In this document: one piece after another, positions 38,382-46,745 of the stretch
Numbering within the stretch: the first letter of the stretch is position 1
How the letters are laid out: each line of letters begins with the position of its first letter
Assembly (NCBI RefSeq): GCF_003019815.1
Contig: NZ_CP027773.1
Coordinates: 2,429,001 to 2,493,000 of the forward strand
DNA from: Variovorax sp. PMC12
GTDB taxonomy: Bacteria > Pseudomonadota > Gammaproteobacteria > Burkholderiales > Burkholderiaceae_C
Direction of reading: 5' to 3'
DNA length: 64,000 bases
Program-made: the position numbers and the translations under genes
The notes under the pieces: model-generated
Databases searched by the model: none
What the model saw: the letters and a program-made list of their open reading frames with translations, nothing else
What the model was told of the DNA's origin: nothing

Positions 38382-39478
38382 CAAACGTGAAGGGCCGTCG
38401 CGTCGACCGGCGCCGCCGGCTCCTGCCGCGCGAGCAAAGGCGCGGCGTGGGCGATGCGGGCCCGCACGCGATCGAGCAGGTTGTTGCGAGCGGCATCATA
38501 AGCGCGATCGAGCGCATGTCCGAAAGCCACTTCGTCAGCCGAGCCATGGCTCTTGAAAACCAGGCCACGCAGGCCGAGCAAGGCCGCTCCGTTGTAGCGA
38601 CGATGATCCAAACGGCTTTTGAAAGCTTTTAGAACCGGATAAGCAACAATTGCAGCGAGTTTGGTGAAGACGCTCCGCGAGAACTCCACGCGAATGAACT
38701 CGCCGATCATCGAAGCCACGCCTTCGCTGGCTTTCAACGCCACATTTCCGACAAAACCGTCACAAACGACGATGTCGGTCGTGCCCTTGAAAATATCGTT
38801 GCCTTCCACGTTGCCGTAGAAGTTGAGATCTTTGGAGTTGGCAGCCGTACGCAGCAGTTGACTGGCTTTTTTGATTGTTTCGCTGCCCTTGATGGCTTCT
38901 TCGCCGATATTGAGCAGGCCGACCGAAGGCGCCTCGTTACCGGTCAGCGCCGACACCAGCGCCGAGCCGAGCACGGCGAACTGAAGGAGGTCCTCGGCGT
39001 CGCAGTCGACGTTCGCACCCAGGTCGAGCACGGTCGTTGCGCCGCCCTTGGCGTTCGGCAGTTGCGGCGCAATCGCAGGGCGGTCGATGCCGTCGAGGGT
39101 CTTGAGCAGATAGCGCGCAATGGCCATCAATGCACCGGTGTTGCCAGCCGACACGGCAGCCTGGGCAGCACCGTCCTTGACCTGCTGGATCGCGACGCGC
39201 ATCGAAGAATCTTTCTTCTTGCGCAGGGCAATTTCGATCGGGTCGTCCATGCCCACAACTTCGCTGGCTGCGACGATGCGGGCACGCGGATGCGCGGCAA
39301 AGCCCGCGAGCGCGGCCGGCGCGCCGACCAGCAGCAGTGAGGCCTCGCTGTGCCGCTCAAGAAACGCGCGGCAGGCCGCGAGCGTGACACGCGGCCCATG
39401 GTCACCCCCCATGCAATCCACGGCGAGCGTGATTGCGGCGGGCGCAGCAGTGAATTCGGGAGAAGAAGGCGTAGCCAT
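38381..39478 (-). CDS. plsX: phosphate acyltransferase PlsX
   Basis: Makes acyl-phosphate from acyl-ACP, the first committed step toward phosphatidic acid in the PlsX/PlsY route. The 365-residue protein has the LAVDCMGGDHGP start, VSAGNTGALMAIARY and CDGFVGNVALKASEG. The ATG at 39478 lies only 7 bp after the T-rich end of a strong hairpin, which may attenuate it. The middle of the gene (about 38600-38900) has unusually many AT-ending codons. It overlaps fabH by one base. Confidence 0.97.
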   Translation of the reverse strand: MATPSSPEFTAAPAAITLAVDCMGGDHGPRVTLAACRAFLERHSEASLLLVGAPAALAGFAAHPRARIVAASEVVGMDDPIEIALRKKKDSSMRVAIQQVKDGAAQAAVSAGNTGALMAIARYLLKTLDGIDRPAIAPQLPNAKGGATTVLDLGANVDCDAEDLLQFAVLGSALVSALTGNEAPSVGLLNIGEEAIKGSETIKKASQLLRTAANSKDLNFYGNVEGNDIFKGTTDIVVCDGFVGNVALKASEGVASMIGEFIRVEFSRSVFTKLAAIVAYPVLKAFKSRLDHRRYNGAALLGLRGLVFKSHGSADEVAFGHALDRAYDAARNNLLDRVRARIAHAAPLLARQEPAAPVDATALHV

Positions 39479-39480
39479 CA

Positions 39481-39523
39481 AAACAAAGGCCCGACGCTAC
39501 GGCAGAAGTAGCTTCGGGCCTTG
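39481..39523 (-). terminator. terminator/attenuator between rpmF and plsX
   Basis: In minus orientation a 9-bp outer stem (39515-39523 with 39487-39495, AAGGCCCGA / TCGGGCCTT) and a 5-bp inner stem (GCTAC / GTAGC) end in TTTGTTTT just before the plsX start codon. It lies 17 bp past the rpmF stop. It probably lets rpmF be made in excess over plsX-fab. Confidence 0.75.
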
Positions 39524-39539
39524 GCCTTGGGATGCGAGA

Positions 39540-39722
39540 TCAGGCTTCGGACTTGTTCTTGAGCACCTGGCGGCCACGGTAGAAACCGTTGGGGCTGATG
39601 TGGTGGCGCAGGTGCGTTTCGCCGGTGGTCGGCTCCACGGCGATGCCGGGCACGACCAGCGCATTGTGGGAACGGTGCATGCCGCGCTTGGAAGGCGACT
39701 TCTTGTTTTGCTGGACGGCCAT
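39540..39722 (-). CDS. rpmF: 50S ribosomal protein L32
   Basis: A 60-residue basic ribosomal protein: AVQQNKKSPSKRGMHRSHNAL is the family start (here split across the first 22 residues) and HHISPNGFYRGRQVLKNK its end. The zinc cysteines found in some L32 forms are absent, consistent with the C-minus type. Start at ATG 39722 with a GGAG site upstream. The DUF177-rpmF-plsX-fab order is conserved in many bacteria. Confidence 0.97.
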   Translation of the reverse strand: MAVQQNKKSPSKRGMHRSHNALVVPGIAVEPTTGETHLRHHISPNGFYRGRQVLKNKSEA

Positions 39723-39837
39723 GATGGCTCCTGGACTGTTAGGTGAGTGATGGGATGCGGGCTCAAGCGGTGGCAATGAGAAAGGATGGCTGGCATCCCT
39801 GGATCTGCATTGCTGCTCACGGCGGCGCGCGCGAAGC

Positions 39838-39871
39838 CCATGATTATAGCCCAGCCTGAGGAAAAGAGCTA
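39838..39871 (-). promoter_or_regulatory. probable rpmF promoter (-10 TATAAT)
   Basis: Reading the minus strand, GGGCTATAATC places a perfect -10 hexamer at 39843-39848, about 120 bp before the rpmF start and just after the DUF177 stop. No good -35 is seen. It gives rpmF-plsX-fab a start independent of the DUF177 gene. Confidence 0.45.
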
Positions 39872-40438
39872 CCTGCCCTCTTCCGACCCGTCTTCCGGCT
39901 TGCGCGAGCGCAACGCTCCGAGCACCGCGAACGGGTTCGGCTTGGCTTCTTCGGCAGCCTTGAAGTCGTCGTCGCTGGATGAAAGCTGGACGGGCGTGGG
40001 GCAGACGTCATGCACGGGCGTGACGGGAATGTCCATGAGCAGTTCGTCTTCGATCAGGGCATGGAGGTCGAAATCGCGGCTCACGACGAGCAGGTCTTCC
40101 TCCGATTCCTCGTCTTCCGCTTCGGCCGTGGCCTCGTCGGCCACGAAACGGAACCAGCGATCGACCGTCAATGGCGTCTCGACCGGCGACAGGCAGCGCT
40201 GGCAAACCAGCGGGACCGTGGCCTCGGCATCCAGGTGCAGCCAGGGAACGGCCTTGCCGTCGGCGCCGGGGCGCTCTTCCCCGGTGGCTTTCCAATCGAC
40301 CACCGCATCGGGCGCGGGAACCGCCAGCTCGGCGGTCAGGCGCAGGTAGTTGGGAACCGGGTCGGCGGCTTCCAGGGTGGCGGCGGCCGCGGCAAAGGCG
40401 GGCACGTTGAGCCGTTCGGGGGCAAATTCTCTCTTCAT
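39869..40438 (-). CDS. DUF177 / YceD family protein
   Basis: A 189-residue protein of the DUF177 (YceD) family. The conserved CQRC pair (residues about 79-82, LVCQRCLSPVETPL) is followed by a Glu/Asp-rich block and the LLVVSRDFDLHALIEDELLMDIPVTPVHDVC segment. The family is linked to 23S rRNA accumulation in other organisms and is almost always next to rpmF. An acidic, charged C-terminal tail follows. It diverges from maf across 82 bp. Confidence 0.87.
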   Translation of the reverse strand: MKREFAPERLNVPAFAAAAATLEAADPVPNYLRLTAELAVPAPDAVVDWKATGEERPGADGKAVPWLHLDAEATVPLVCQRCLSPVETPLTVDRWFRFVADEATAEAEDEESEEDLLVVSRDFDLHALIEDELLMDIPVTPVHDVCPTPVQLSSSDDDFKAAEEAKPNPFAVLGALRSRKPEDGSEEGR

Positions 40439-40520
40439 CTTCGCCAGTCTAGCGCGCCAGAAGTTTCACCGGCATGGTGCATGCCTGGGGATGCCATGCG
40501 ACTCACGCACAATCGTCCCC

Positions 40521-41102
40521 ATGCAACGCCCTGTGATTCTTGCCTCGACCTCGCGCTACCGCCGCGAGCTGCTTACCCGCCTGCGACTGCCTTTCGAAGT
40601 GCAGTCCCCTGAAGTCGACGAAACGCCGTTGCCCGGCGAAACGCCGCATGCCCTGGCCATGCGCCTGGCGCTCGAAAAAGCCGACGCCGTCGCTGCCCGC
40701 TTTCCCGAAGCCGTGGTCATCGGCTCCGACCAGGTGGCCGACCTCGGCGGCGAAGCGCTCGGCAAGCCCGGCGACCACCAGCGCGCCACGGCGCAACTGC
40801 GCCGCATGCGCGGCCAGACGCTGATCTTCCAGACCGCGGTGGCGGTGGTGTGCCGCGCCACCGGCTTCGTCCAGCGCGACATCGCCCCCGTGCGCGTGGT
40901 GTTCCGAGACCTCAGCGACGCCGCCATCGAGCAATACCTGCTGGCCGAACAACCCTACGACTGCGCCGGCAGCGCCAAGAGCGAAGGCCTGGGCATCGCG
41001 CTGCTGGATGCCATAGACAGCGACGACCCGACCGCGCTGGTCGGCCTGCCGCTGATCCGCACCTGCCGCATGCTGCGCGCCGCGGGGGTCGAACTTCTGT
41101 GA
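40521..41102 (+). CDS. maf: Maf family nucleotide pyrophosphatase
   Basis: A 193-residue Maf protein, likely the YceF-type 7-methyl-GTP pyrophosphatase because of its genomic place next to DUF177-rpmF. Signatures: ILASTSRYRRELLTRL, the ESPEVDE-like QSPEVDETPL, VIGSDQVADL and CAGSAKSEGLG. The Gln in GSDQV and the Asp/Glu in the ALDAIDSDDP stretch are typical of the YceF branch. It overlaps the next gene in a GTGA. Confidence 0.92.
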   Translation: MQRPVILASTSRYRRELLTRLRLPFEVQSPEVDETPLPGETPHALAMRLALEKADAVAARFPEAVVIGSDQVADLGGEALGKPGDHQRATAQLRRMRGQTLIFQTAVAVVCRATGFVQRDIAPVRVVFRDLSDAAIEQYLLAEQPYDCAGSAKSEGLGIALLDAIDSDDPTALVGLPLIRTCRMLRAAGVELL

Positions 41103-41860
41103 CGCACGGCAAGCTCTACCTCGTTCCCGCGCCGCTCGATTTCGGCTGCGACACCCAGGCGCCACTGCAGGACGCCCTTCCCCTGGGCACGCTGCAGGCC
41201 GCCGCCGGCATCACCCACTGGATCTGCGAGAACGCGAAGTCCGCGCGCGCCTACCTGAAGCGCATCGACGCCGTCACGCCGCTGGCCGCGCCGCTGCAGG
41301 CGCAGAACATCCAGGAACTGCCGCGCGAGGTGCACAAGAAAGGCGACCACGCCGGGCAGTTCGACGCCCGCCCCCTGCTCGCCGCCGCACTGGAAGGCCA
41401 CGATATCGGCCTGCTCAGCGAAGCCGGCATGCCGGCGGTGGCCGACCCCGGTTCCTCGGTGGCGCGCGCCGCGCACGACCTGGGTCTCAGCGTCGTTCCG
41501 CTGACCGGCCCGGTCTCGCTGCTGCTCGCACTGGCGGCGAGCGGGCTCAATGGCCAGAACTTCGCCTTCGTCGGCTACCTGCCGCAGGACGCCGGCGAGC
41601 GCCAGACGCGCATCCGCGAACTCGAGGCGCTGGCGCTCAAGTCGGGCCAGACGCAGCTCTTCATTGAAACGCCCTATCGCAATGCCGCCCTGCTGCAGGC
41701 GCTGATACAGACGCTCCAGCACAACACCCGCCTCGCGGTGGCGCGCGGCCTCACGCTGGCAACGGCCCAAGTGCGCAGCGAAACAGTGAAATCCTGGCGC
41801 GCCAAGCCGCAGCCCACCACAGACGAACGCCTGCCCGCTGTGTTCGCGATCGGGCGCTGA
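41099..41860 (+). CDS. SAM-dependent methyltransferase, RsmI-like paralogue
   Basis: A 253-residue tetrapyrrole-methylase-fold protein similar to RsmI, the 16S rRNA C1402 2'-O-methylase. SEAGMPAVADPGSSVARAAHDLG and PLTGPVSLLLALAASGLNGQNFAFVGYLP match the RsmI core, and FIETPYRN the later strand. The N-terminal loop differs: instead of the usual TPIGNLGD it has VPAPLDFGCDTQ, and the EDTR segment reads ENAKS, so target and activity are uncertain. Start GTG overlaps the maf stop by 4 bp. A true rsmI is expected elsewhere. Confidence 0.8.
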   Translation: MTHGKLYLVPAPLDFGCDTQAPLQDALPLGTLQAAAGITHWICENAKSARAYLKRIDAVTPLAAPLQAQNIQELPREVHKKGDHAGQFDARPLLAAALEGHDIGLLSEAGMPAVADPGSSVARAAHDLGLSVVPLTGPVSLLLALAASGLNGQNFAFVGYLPQDAGERQTRIRELEALALKSGQTQLFIETPYRNAALLQALIQTLQHNTRLAVARGLTLATAQVRSETVKSWRAKPQPTTDERLPAVFAIGR

Positions 41861-41862
41861 CC

Positions 41863-43014
41863 ATGGTGGCCATCACCGCCGCCACGCGCTGGGCATCGCG
41901 CGCGCAATTCTTTTCCGCCGGTTTCATCTTCGCGACCTGGGGCGTGCACGTACCCACGGTCAAGGCGCACTACGGCATCGACGAAGCGCAACTCGGCCTC
42001 GCCATGCTCGCAGCCGGTGCCGGCGCGATGATCGGCCTGACCAGCGCGGGCCGCTGGATCGGCCGCTACGGCCCGCGCCGCATGGCCGGCGTCTGCGGCT
42101 GCATCTATGCGCTGCTGCTGGCAGGGCTGATCGCGATGCCGGGCTATGTGGCGCTGCTGGGCCTGCTGGCGGCCTTCGGCCTCGTGACCAGCGTGTTCGA
42201 TGTCTCGATCAATACCGAGGCCGCGCAGCTCGAACTGCACGGCGGCACGCCGTTGATGAGCGGCATGCACGGCATGTTCAGCCTGGGCGGCATGGCCGGC
42301 GCCGCGAGCGGCAGCGCGGCGCTCGCCGCCGGGCTCGGCGCGCAGGCGCACTTGCTGCTGGTTGCGGCGGCGATGGTGCTGCTCGTGGGCGTGGCCTCGC
42401 GGCGCATGCTGCCGCGCCCCGCCACCAGCGGCGCGAGCGGGGCCGACCACGGATTCCTGATGCCGCGCGGCACCCTGGCGGTACTGGGCGTGCTCGCCGC
42501 GCTGGGCCTGATCGCCGAAGGCGCCATCTACGACTGGAGCGTGCTCTATATGCAGCAGGAGATCGGCAGCCCGCAGCAGCAGGCCGCGCTGGCCTACGCG
42601 AGCTTCTCGGCGGCGATGGCGGCAGCGCGCTTCGGCGGCGACGCGATGCGCGCCCGCTTCGCGCCGGCCACGCTGCTGCTGGGCAGCGGCCTGCTCGCCG
42701 CGGCTGCCATGACGCTGGTGCTCGTCACCGACATGCCCTGGCTGGCCCTGGTGGGTTTCGCCGGCGTGGGGGTCGGCTTCGCGAACGTGGTGCCGATCCT
42801 GTTCTCGGCTTCCGCGAACGTGCCGGGCATCGAGCCCGCGCGCGGCATTGCGTCGGTCTCGGCCGTGGCCTATCTGGGGTTCATGGCAGGCCCCGCGGTG
42901 ATCGGCCTGCTGGCGCGGGCGACCTCGCTGACCGCCGCTCTCTATGTGGTCGTGGCCTTCGCCGTGGCGCTGGCAGCGTCCGCGCGCTACACCGCCAGCG
43001 GCGAAAGCAAATAG
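41863..43014 (+). CDS. MFS transporter
   Basis: A 383-residue membrane protein with about 12 predicted helices, of the major facilitator superfamily. The first loop has GRWIGRYGPRRMAG, matching the conserved loop 2-3 motif. It resembles the YbjJ/FucP-like group of small MFS carriers (SVFDVSINTEAAQLE, then GMHGMFSLGGMAG is typical). The substrate cannot be read from sequence. It begins 2 bp after the previous stop and is convergent with the S49 peptidase gene, 4 bp away. Confidence 0.87.
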   Translation: MVAITAATRWASRAQFFSAGFIFATWGVHVPTVKAHYGIDEAQLGLAMLAAGAGAMIGLTSAGRWIGRYGPRRMAGVCGCIYALLLAGLIAMPGYVALLGLLAAFGLVTSVFDVSINTEAAQLELHGGTPLMSGMHGMFSLGGMAGAASGSAALAAGLGAQAHLLLVAAAMVLLVGVASRRMLPRPATSGASGADHGFLMPRGTLAVLGVLAALGLIAEGAIYDWSVLYMQQEIGSPQQQAALAYASFSAAMAAARFGGDAMRARFAPATLLLGSGLLAAAAMTLVLVTDMPWLALVGFAGVGVGFANVVPILFSASANVPGIEPARGIASVSAVAYLGFMAGPAVIGLLARATSLTAALYVVVAFAVALAASARYTASGESK

Positions 43015-43018
43015 AAGC

Positions 43019-44035
43019 TCAGCGCAGTGCCGGCGCCGTGTGCATCAGGCGCACGGTGGTTTCGGCCATCGAGGCGCCGAACTTCTTGGCCAGCTTCTCG
43101 GCCACGTTGTCGCGGCGGGTGTAGTCGATCACCTCGTCGGCCTTGATGACTTCGCGCGCCACGTAGTCGACGTTGCCCAGCTGGTCGGCCAGGCCGTATT
43201 CGACGGCCTGCTCGCCGCTCCAGAACAGGCCGCTGAACAGGCCCGGGGTGTCCAGCTTCAGGCGGTCGCCGCGGCCGGTCTTGACCACGTTGATGAACTG
43301 CGCGTGGATCTGGTTCAGCATGGTCTGCGCATGTGCGCGCTGCGCGTCGCTCATGGGGCTGAACGGGTCGAGGAAGCCCTTGTTCTCACCGGCAGTCAGC
43401 AGGCGGCGCTCGACGCCGACCTTTTCCATCACGCCCGTGAAGCCGAAGCCGTCCATCAGCACGCCGATGCTGCCCACGATGCTGGCCTTGTCGACGTAGA
43501 TCTTGTCGGTGGCGGCGGCGATGTAGTAGGCGGCCGACGCACAGGTCTCCTCGACCACGGCATAGACCGGCTTCTTGTACTTGGCCTTCAGGCGCTTGAT
43601 CTCGTCGTTGATGATGCCGGCCTGCACCGGGCTGCCGCCGGGCGAGTTGATCAGCAGGATCACGCCCTTGGCGCCCTCGTCCTCGAAAGCGGTCTTCATG
43701 GCGGCGACCACGAACTCGGCGCTGGCGTCGCCGCCGTTGGCGATCTCGCCCTTGATCTCGACGACCGCCGTGTGGGCCGTGGTCTTGGCGGTGCTGGGCG
43801 CGCTGCGCGACAGCGCCAGCCAGGCCAGGAAGATGAAGAAGGCCAGCCACGACAGCCGCACGAAGGTTTTCCAGCGCCGCGTGGCCTTCTGTTCGTTCAG
43901 GGAGGCGAAGGCGAGTTTTTCGAGCGTTGCGCGCTCCCATCCGGGGCGCTGCGTGGGATCTTTGGCCATGTTGGTGGGGGTGGCCGGCTCAAATGGCTCG
44001 AACCCTGCGGGTTCTGTTCGGTTCGGGTCGGTCAT
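43019..44035 (-). CDS. S49 family signal peptide peptidase-like protein (SppA type)
   Basis: A 338-residue inner-membrane protease with one N-terminal helix (about 61-76) after a charged cytoplasmic tail and a single S49 domain, as in the short SppA form. GVILLINSPGGSPVQAG forms the oxyanion region, KKPVYAVVEETCASAAYYIA carries the nucleophilic serine, and DKASIVGSIGVL follows. The partner lysine of the Ser-Lys dyad lies in the following region but I cannot pin it. It starts 1 bp after the Rieske gene, suggesting a joint transcript. Confidence 0.9.
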   Translation of the reverse strand: MTDPNRTEPAGFEPFEPATPTNMAKDPTQRPGWERATLEKLAFASLNEQKATRRWKTFVRLSWLAFFIFLAWLALSRSAPSTAKTTAHTAVVEIKGEIANGGDASAEFVVAAMKTAFEDEGAKGVILLINSPGGSPVQAGIINDEIKRLKAKYKKPVYAVVEETCASAAYYIAAATDKIYVDKASIVGSIGVLMDGFGFTGVMEKVGVERRLLTAGENKGFLDPFSPMSDAQRAHAQTMLNQIHAQFINVVKTGRGDRLKLDTPGLFSGLFWSGEQAVEYGLADQLGNVDYVAREVIKADEVIDYTRRDNVAEKLAKKFGASMAETTVRLMHTAPALR

Positions 44036-44036
44036 G

Positions 44037-44405
44037 TCAGAAAGTCAGGGGGTGGAGGTTCCAGTCAGTATGCCAGTGCACTACGCCGTCATGCTCGCTG
44101 AGTGCGATCTTCACGAGGCCGCCGCGGCACGGGCCGCCCGCGCATTCGCCGGTGTCGGGCCGGTAGACGGCGCCATGCGTGGCGCACAGCAGCCACTGGC
44201 CGGTATCGTCGAAGAAGCGGTCGGGCTGGAAGTCCATCTCCATCGCCACGTGGCTGCACCGGTTGAGAAACGCATGCGGCCGCCCCTCGAAACGCACCGC
44301 GAAGGCCCGGCAGGTTTCGCCGCCATGAACCACGTCGAAAGGCACCGCGAGGCCGCCCTCGACCAGGTCCGAGGCGTTGCAAAGCGGGATGCGTTCTTCA
44401 CTCAT
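44037..44405 (-). CDS. Rieske [2Fe-2S] domain protein
   Basis: A 122-residue stand-alone Rieske ferredoxin. The ligands are Cys50/His52 in RCSH and Cys74/His77 in LCATHG, with the expected spacing. No oxygenase catalytic domain is attached. Such small proteins act as electron carriers or oxygenase ferredoxins; the partner is unknown. It lies between a HAD phosphatase and an S49 peptidase. Confidence 0.92.
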   Translation of the reverse strand: MSEERIPLCNASDLVEGGLAVPFDVVHGGETCRAFAVRFEGRPHAFLNRCSHVAMEMDFQPDRFFDDTGQWLLCATHGAVYRPDTGECAGGPCRGGLVKIALSEHDGVVHWHTDWNLHPLTF

Positions 44406-44426
44406 GGAAGCACTCCAGATTGTTGT

Positions 44427-45098
44427 TCAGGCGTTGCCCAGGAGCCACGCTTCGAGGTCTGCCACCGAGTGCGCGACGTGCAGCGGCTTGAATTCGTCGA
44501 AGCTGGCGGGCTCGTGGGCACCGTAGCTCACGCCCACGCTGGCGCAGCCGGCGTTCTGCGCCAGCTGCAGGTCGTGCGTGGTGTCGCCGATCATCAGGGT
44601 GCGCTCGGGCGTGACGTCGAGTTCTTCCATCAGCTCCAGCAGCATGCGCGGATGCGGCTTGCCGAAGGTTTCGTCGGCGGTGCGCGAGGCTTCGAAGCGG
44701 TCGCGCAGCGCGACCGACTTCAGCGCCTCGTTCAGGCCGCGGCGCGACTTGCCGGTGGCCACGGCCAGCTTGTGGCCGCGCGCGCGCAATGCATCGAGCA
44801 TCTGCAGCACGCCGTCGAACAGCACCAGGTCGTCCTGGTGCTGCAGGTAGTGATAGCGGTAGCGCGCTCCCAGCTCGGGATATTTTTCCTTCGGCACGTC
44901 GGGCGCCGCGCGAGCCAGCGCCTCGGCCAGCCCCAGGCCGATGACCCAGGCGGCGTCGTTCTCGCTCGGCTTGGCACCGCCGACGTCGATCACCGCCGCC
45001 TGGATGCAGCGCACGATCAGGCGCGTGGAGTCGTAGAGGGTGCCGTCCCAGTCGAAGGCGATCAGGTCGAAACGGGGAGGTCGGGAAGCGTCAGTCAT
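44427..45098 (-). CDS. HAD-family hydrolase, phosphoglycolate phosphatase-like
   Basis: A 223-residue HAD class IA phosphatase. Motif I is FDWDGTLYDS (nucleophile Asp and general acid Asp), motif II lies in AVATGKSRRGL, motif III in GKPHP with its conserved lysine, and motif IV is IGDTTHD. The cap domain between motifs I and II is all-helical. Substrate probably phosphoglycolate or a related phosphoester, but similar proteins differ. It overlaps rluC by 8 bp. Confidence 0.9.
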   Translation of the reverse strand: MTDASRPPRFDLIAFDWDGTLYDSTRLIVRCIQAAVIDVGGAKPSENDAAWVIGLGLAEALARAAPDVPKEKYPELGARYRYHYLQHQDDLVLFDGVLQMLDALRARGHKLAVATGKSRRGLNEALKSVALRDRFEASRTADETFGKPHPRMLLELMEELDVTPERTLMIGDTTHDLQLAQNAGCASVGVSYGAHEPASFDEFKPLHVAHSVADLEAWLLGNA

Positions 45099-46203
45099 GG
45101 GCCGTGGGAGTGGGGTGTTGGGCCATCGCCTCGAGGGCGGCGGGCGGCATCAGCATGTTGAGCTCGGGCGGCAGGCCGGCCTGCAGCGCCACGCGTTCTC
45201 CGCTGGCCGGATGGTTGAATTGCAGGCGCCAGGCATGCAGGAACATGCGCTTGAGGCCGAGTTTCTGCAGTGCGCGCTGGCGGTCGGATTCGCCGTACTT
45301 GTCGTCGCCGGCAATCGGATGGCCCGCCGACGCGAGGTGCACGCGGATCTGGTGGGTGCGCCCGGTCTTGATGGTCACGGCCAGCAATGACACCGGCGCC
45401 GCGTCGCCCGGCAGCGTGAGCCGCGCCAGCACGCGCACCAGCGTCACGGCGCGCATCGCGTCCGGATGGTCCTTGGCGACCACGCGCACCCGGCGCTCGC
45501 CGGCACCGGCGCCTGAACCGTCGGGCAGCAGGTATTTGGCAAGCGGCGCGTCGAGCACCTTCCTGTTCGCGGGCCAGTCGCCCTCGACCAGCGCCAGGTA
45601 GGTCTTGCCGGTCTCGCGCTCGCGGAACTGGTCCTGCAAGGCGACCAGTGCGCTGCGCTTCTTGGCGACCAGCAGGATGCCGGAGGTCTCGCGGTCGAGC
45701 CGGTGCACCAATTCCAGGAATTTGGCGCCCGGCCGCGCCGTGCGCAGTTGCTCGATCACGCCGAAGCTCACGCCGCTGCCGCCGTGCACGGCCACGCCGG
45801 CCGGCTTGTCGATGGCGAGCACGGCGTCGTCTTCCAGCAGCACCGGGAACTCGCGCGCGGGCGCGGGCGGGGCCGCGCCCTCTTCCGCGCGCGCGGAAAT
45901 CCGGATCGGCGGCAGCCGCAGCACGTCGCCGGCCTCGATGCGGGTCTCGGCCTGCACACGGCCCTTGTTGATGCGCACCTCACCCGAACGGATGATCCGG
46001 TAGACATGCGTCTTGGGCACGCCTTTCAGATGGCGGAACAGGAAATTGTCGAGCCGCTGCCCGGCGGATTCGGCATCGACCGTGAGGAATTTGATGGCGG
46101 CATTGGGCGCCGCGGACTCGTCGGAGGCTTTTTGGCCTGCGGGATTTGGAGCAGCCGCGGGGCTCTGCTTCGCACCTATAATGTTTTTCACCAGCGCGGT
46201 CAT
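45091..46203 (-). CDS. rluC: 23S rRNA pseudouridine synthase RluC/RluD family
   Basis: Modifies 23S rRNA uridines. The 370-residue protein has an N-terminal S4 domain (about 44-95, QRLDNFLFRHLKGVPKTHVYRIIRSG) and the RluA-type catalytic domain with Asp170 in HRLDRETSG, plus KTGRTHQIRVH and LHAWRLQF. The rluC assignment is favoured over rluD because of its position next to a HAD gene and divergent from rne, as in many proteobacteria. Overlaps the HAD gene by 8 bp. Confidence 0.9.
   Translation of the reverse strand: MTALVKNIIGAKQSPAAAPNPAGQKASDESAAPNAAIKFLTVDAESAGQRLDNFLFRHLKGVPKTHVYRIIRSGEVRINKGRVQAETRIEAGDVLRLPPIRISARAEEGAAPPAPAREFPVLLEDDAVLAIDKPAGVAVHGGSGVSFGVIEQLRTARPGAKFLELVHRLDRETSGILLVAKKRSALVALQDQFRERETGKTYLALVEGDWPANRKVLDAPLAKYLLPDGSGAGAGERRVRVVAKDHPDAMRAVTLVRVLARLTLPGDAAPVSLLAVTIKTGRTHQIRVHLASAGHPIAGDDKYGESDRQRALQKLGLKRMFLHAWRLQFNHPASGERVALQAGLPPELNMLMPPAALEAMAQHPTPTAHD
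46177..46182 (+). promoter_or_regulatory. possible rne promoter (-10 TATAAT) inside rluC
   Basis: A perfect TATAAT occurs on the plus strand at the extreme 5' end of rluC, where the rluC codons ATT ATA GGT are atypical for this genome. A start here would give rne a leader of about 555 nt. No consensus -35 is visible. Confidence 0.35.
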
Positions 46204-46745
46204 GTAAGTGCTTGATTAGACAGAAGTTTAGTCCACTGCCATCAAATACCCAGGGCGGCGCTGTGAGGTCGATGCCGCTTTGGCGCCGAGCTGCAAACCC
46301 CGCGCAATTGCGCAAAGTGGCAAGCCCGGCACCCGAGTCAAGCCGACACCCACGAAACACCGATACGGAATACCCAGCCTGCAGCTGACCAAGCTGCCGG
46401 CGGATCGAAGCGAGTCCCTTGTTGTGTTGATGCTGCTGATTCAAATGTGCCTGCACTGGCTGATGCCAGTGGCCTCAGGCATTGGATCGCCCGCAGCGCG
46501 CGCCACCATTGCGCAACCGGCTATCAAAAAGATAGCCACTCAACACCGAATCTGGCTCGCGCCCATCCACGCGCCCCCACCCCGACTGTCTTCTTGAGCT
46601 AGCGCTCGAGAGGCCTGCTCGCGCCTGGCGCGGCAGTGAACAGCATTCGGGGCCGAAGCGGCAATTCCCTGGTTTCGCGGGCGTCGTCCGTGCATCGTTG
46701 GCTCGTCAAGAGCCGGTATAACGATACATATAAGGACAACGCATC
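46204..46745 (+). other. long 5' leader / intergenic region of rne, no gene seen
   Basis: A 542-bp stretch of lower GC than its neighbours between divergent rluC and rne. It holds a hairpin of the repeat type at 46519-46537, a GGCTC-GTCAA-GAGCC stem-loop near 46699-46713 and an AAGGAC ribosome site before rne. A 105-codon open frame at 46280-46597 has a codon pattern unlike genes here and is not accepted. RNase E leaders are known to mediate autoregulation in enterics. Confidence 0.6.
46519..46537. repeat. short A-looped intergenic hairpin, second copy
   Basis: GGCTATC (46519-46525) and GATAGCC (46531-46537) flank five A residues. This repeats the layout of the element at 17332-17348 (GCTA-starting stem, five-base A/T loop). 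Confidence 0.5.

Noticed and set aside
46280..46597. A 105-codon plus-strand frame in the rne leader
   Set aside because: Atypical codon use, no ribosome site, no recognisable features; the region is better explained as a leader.
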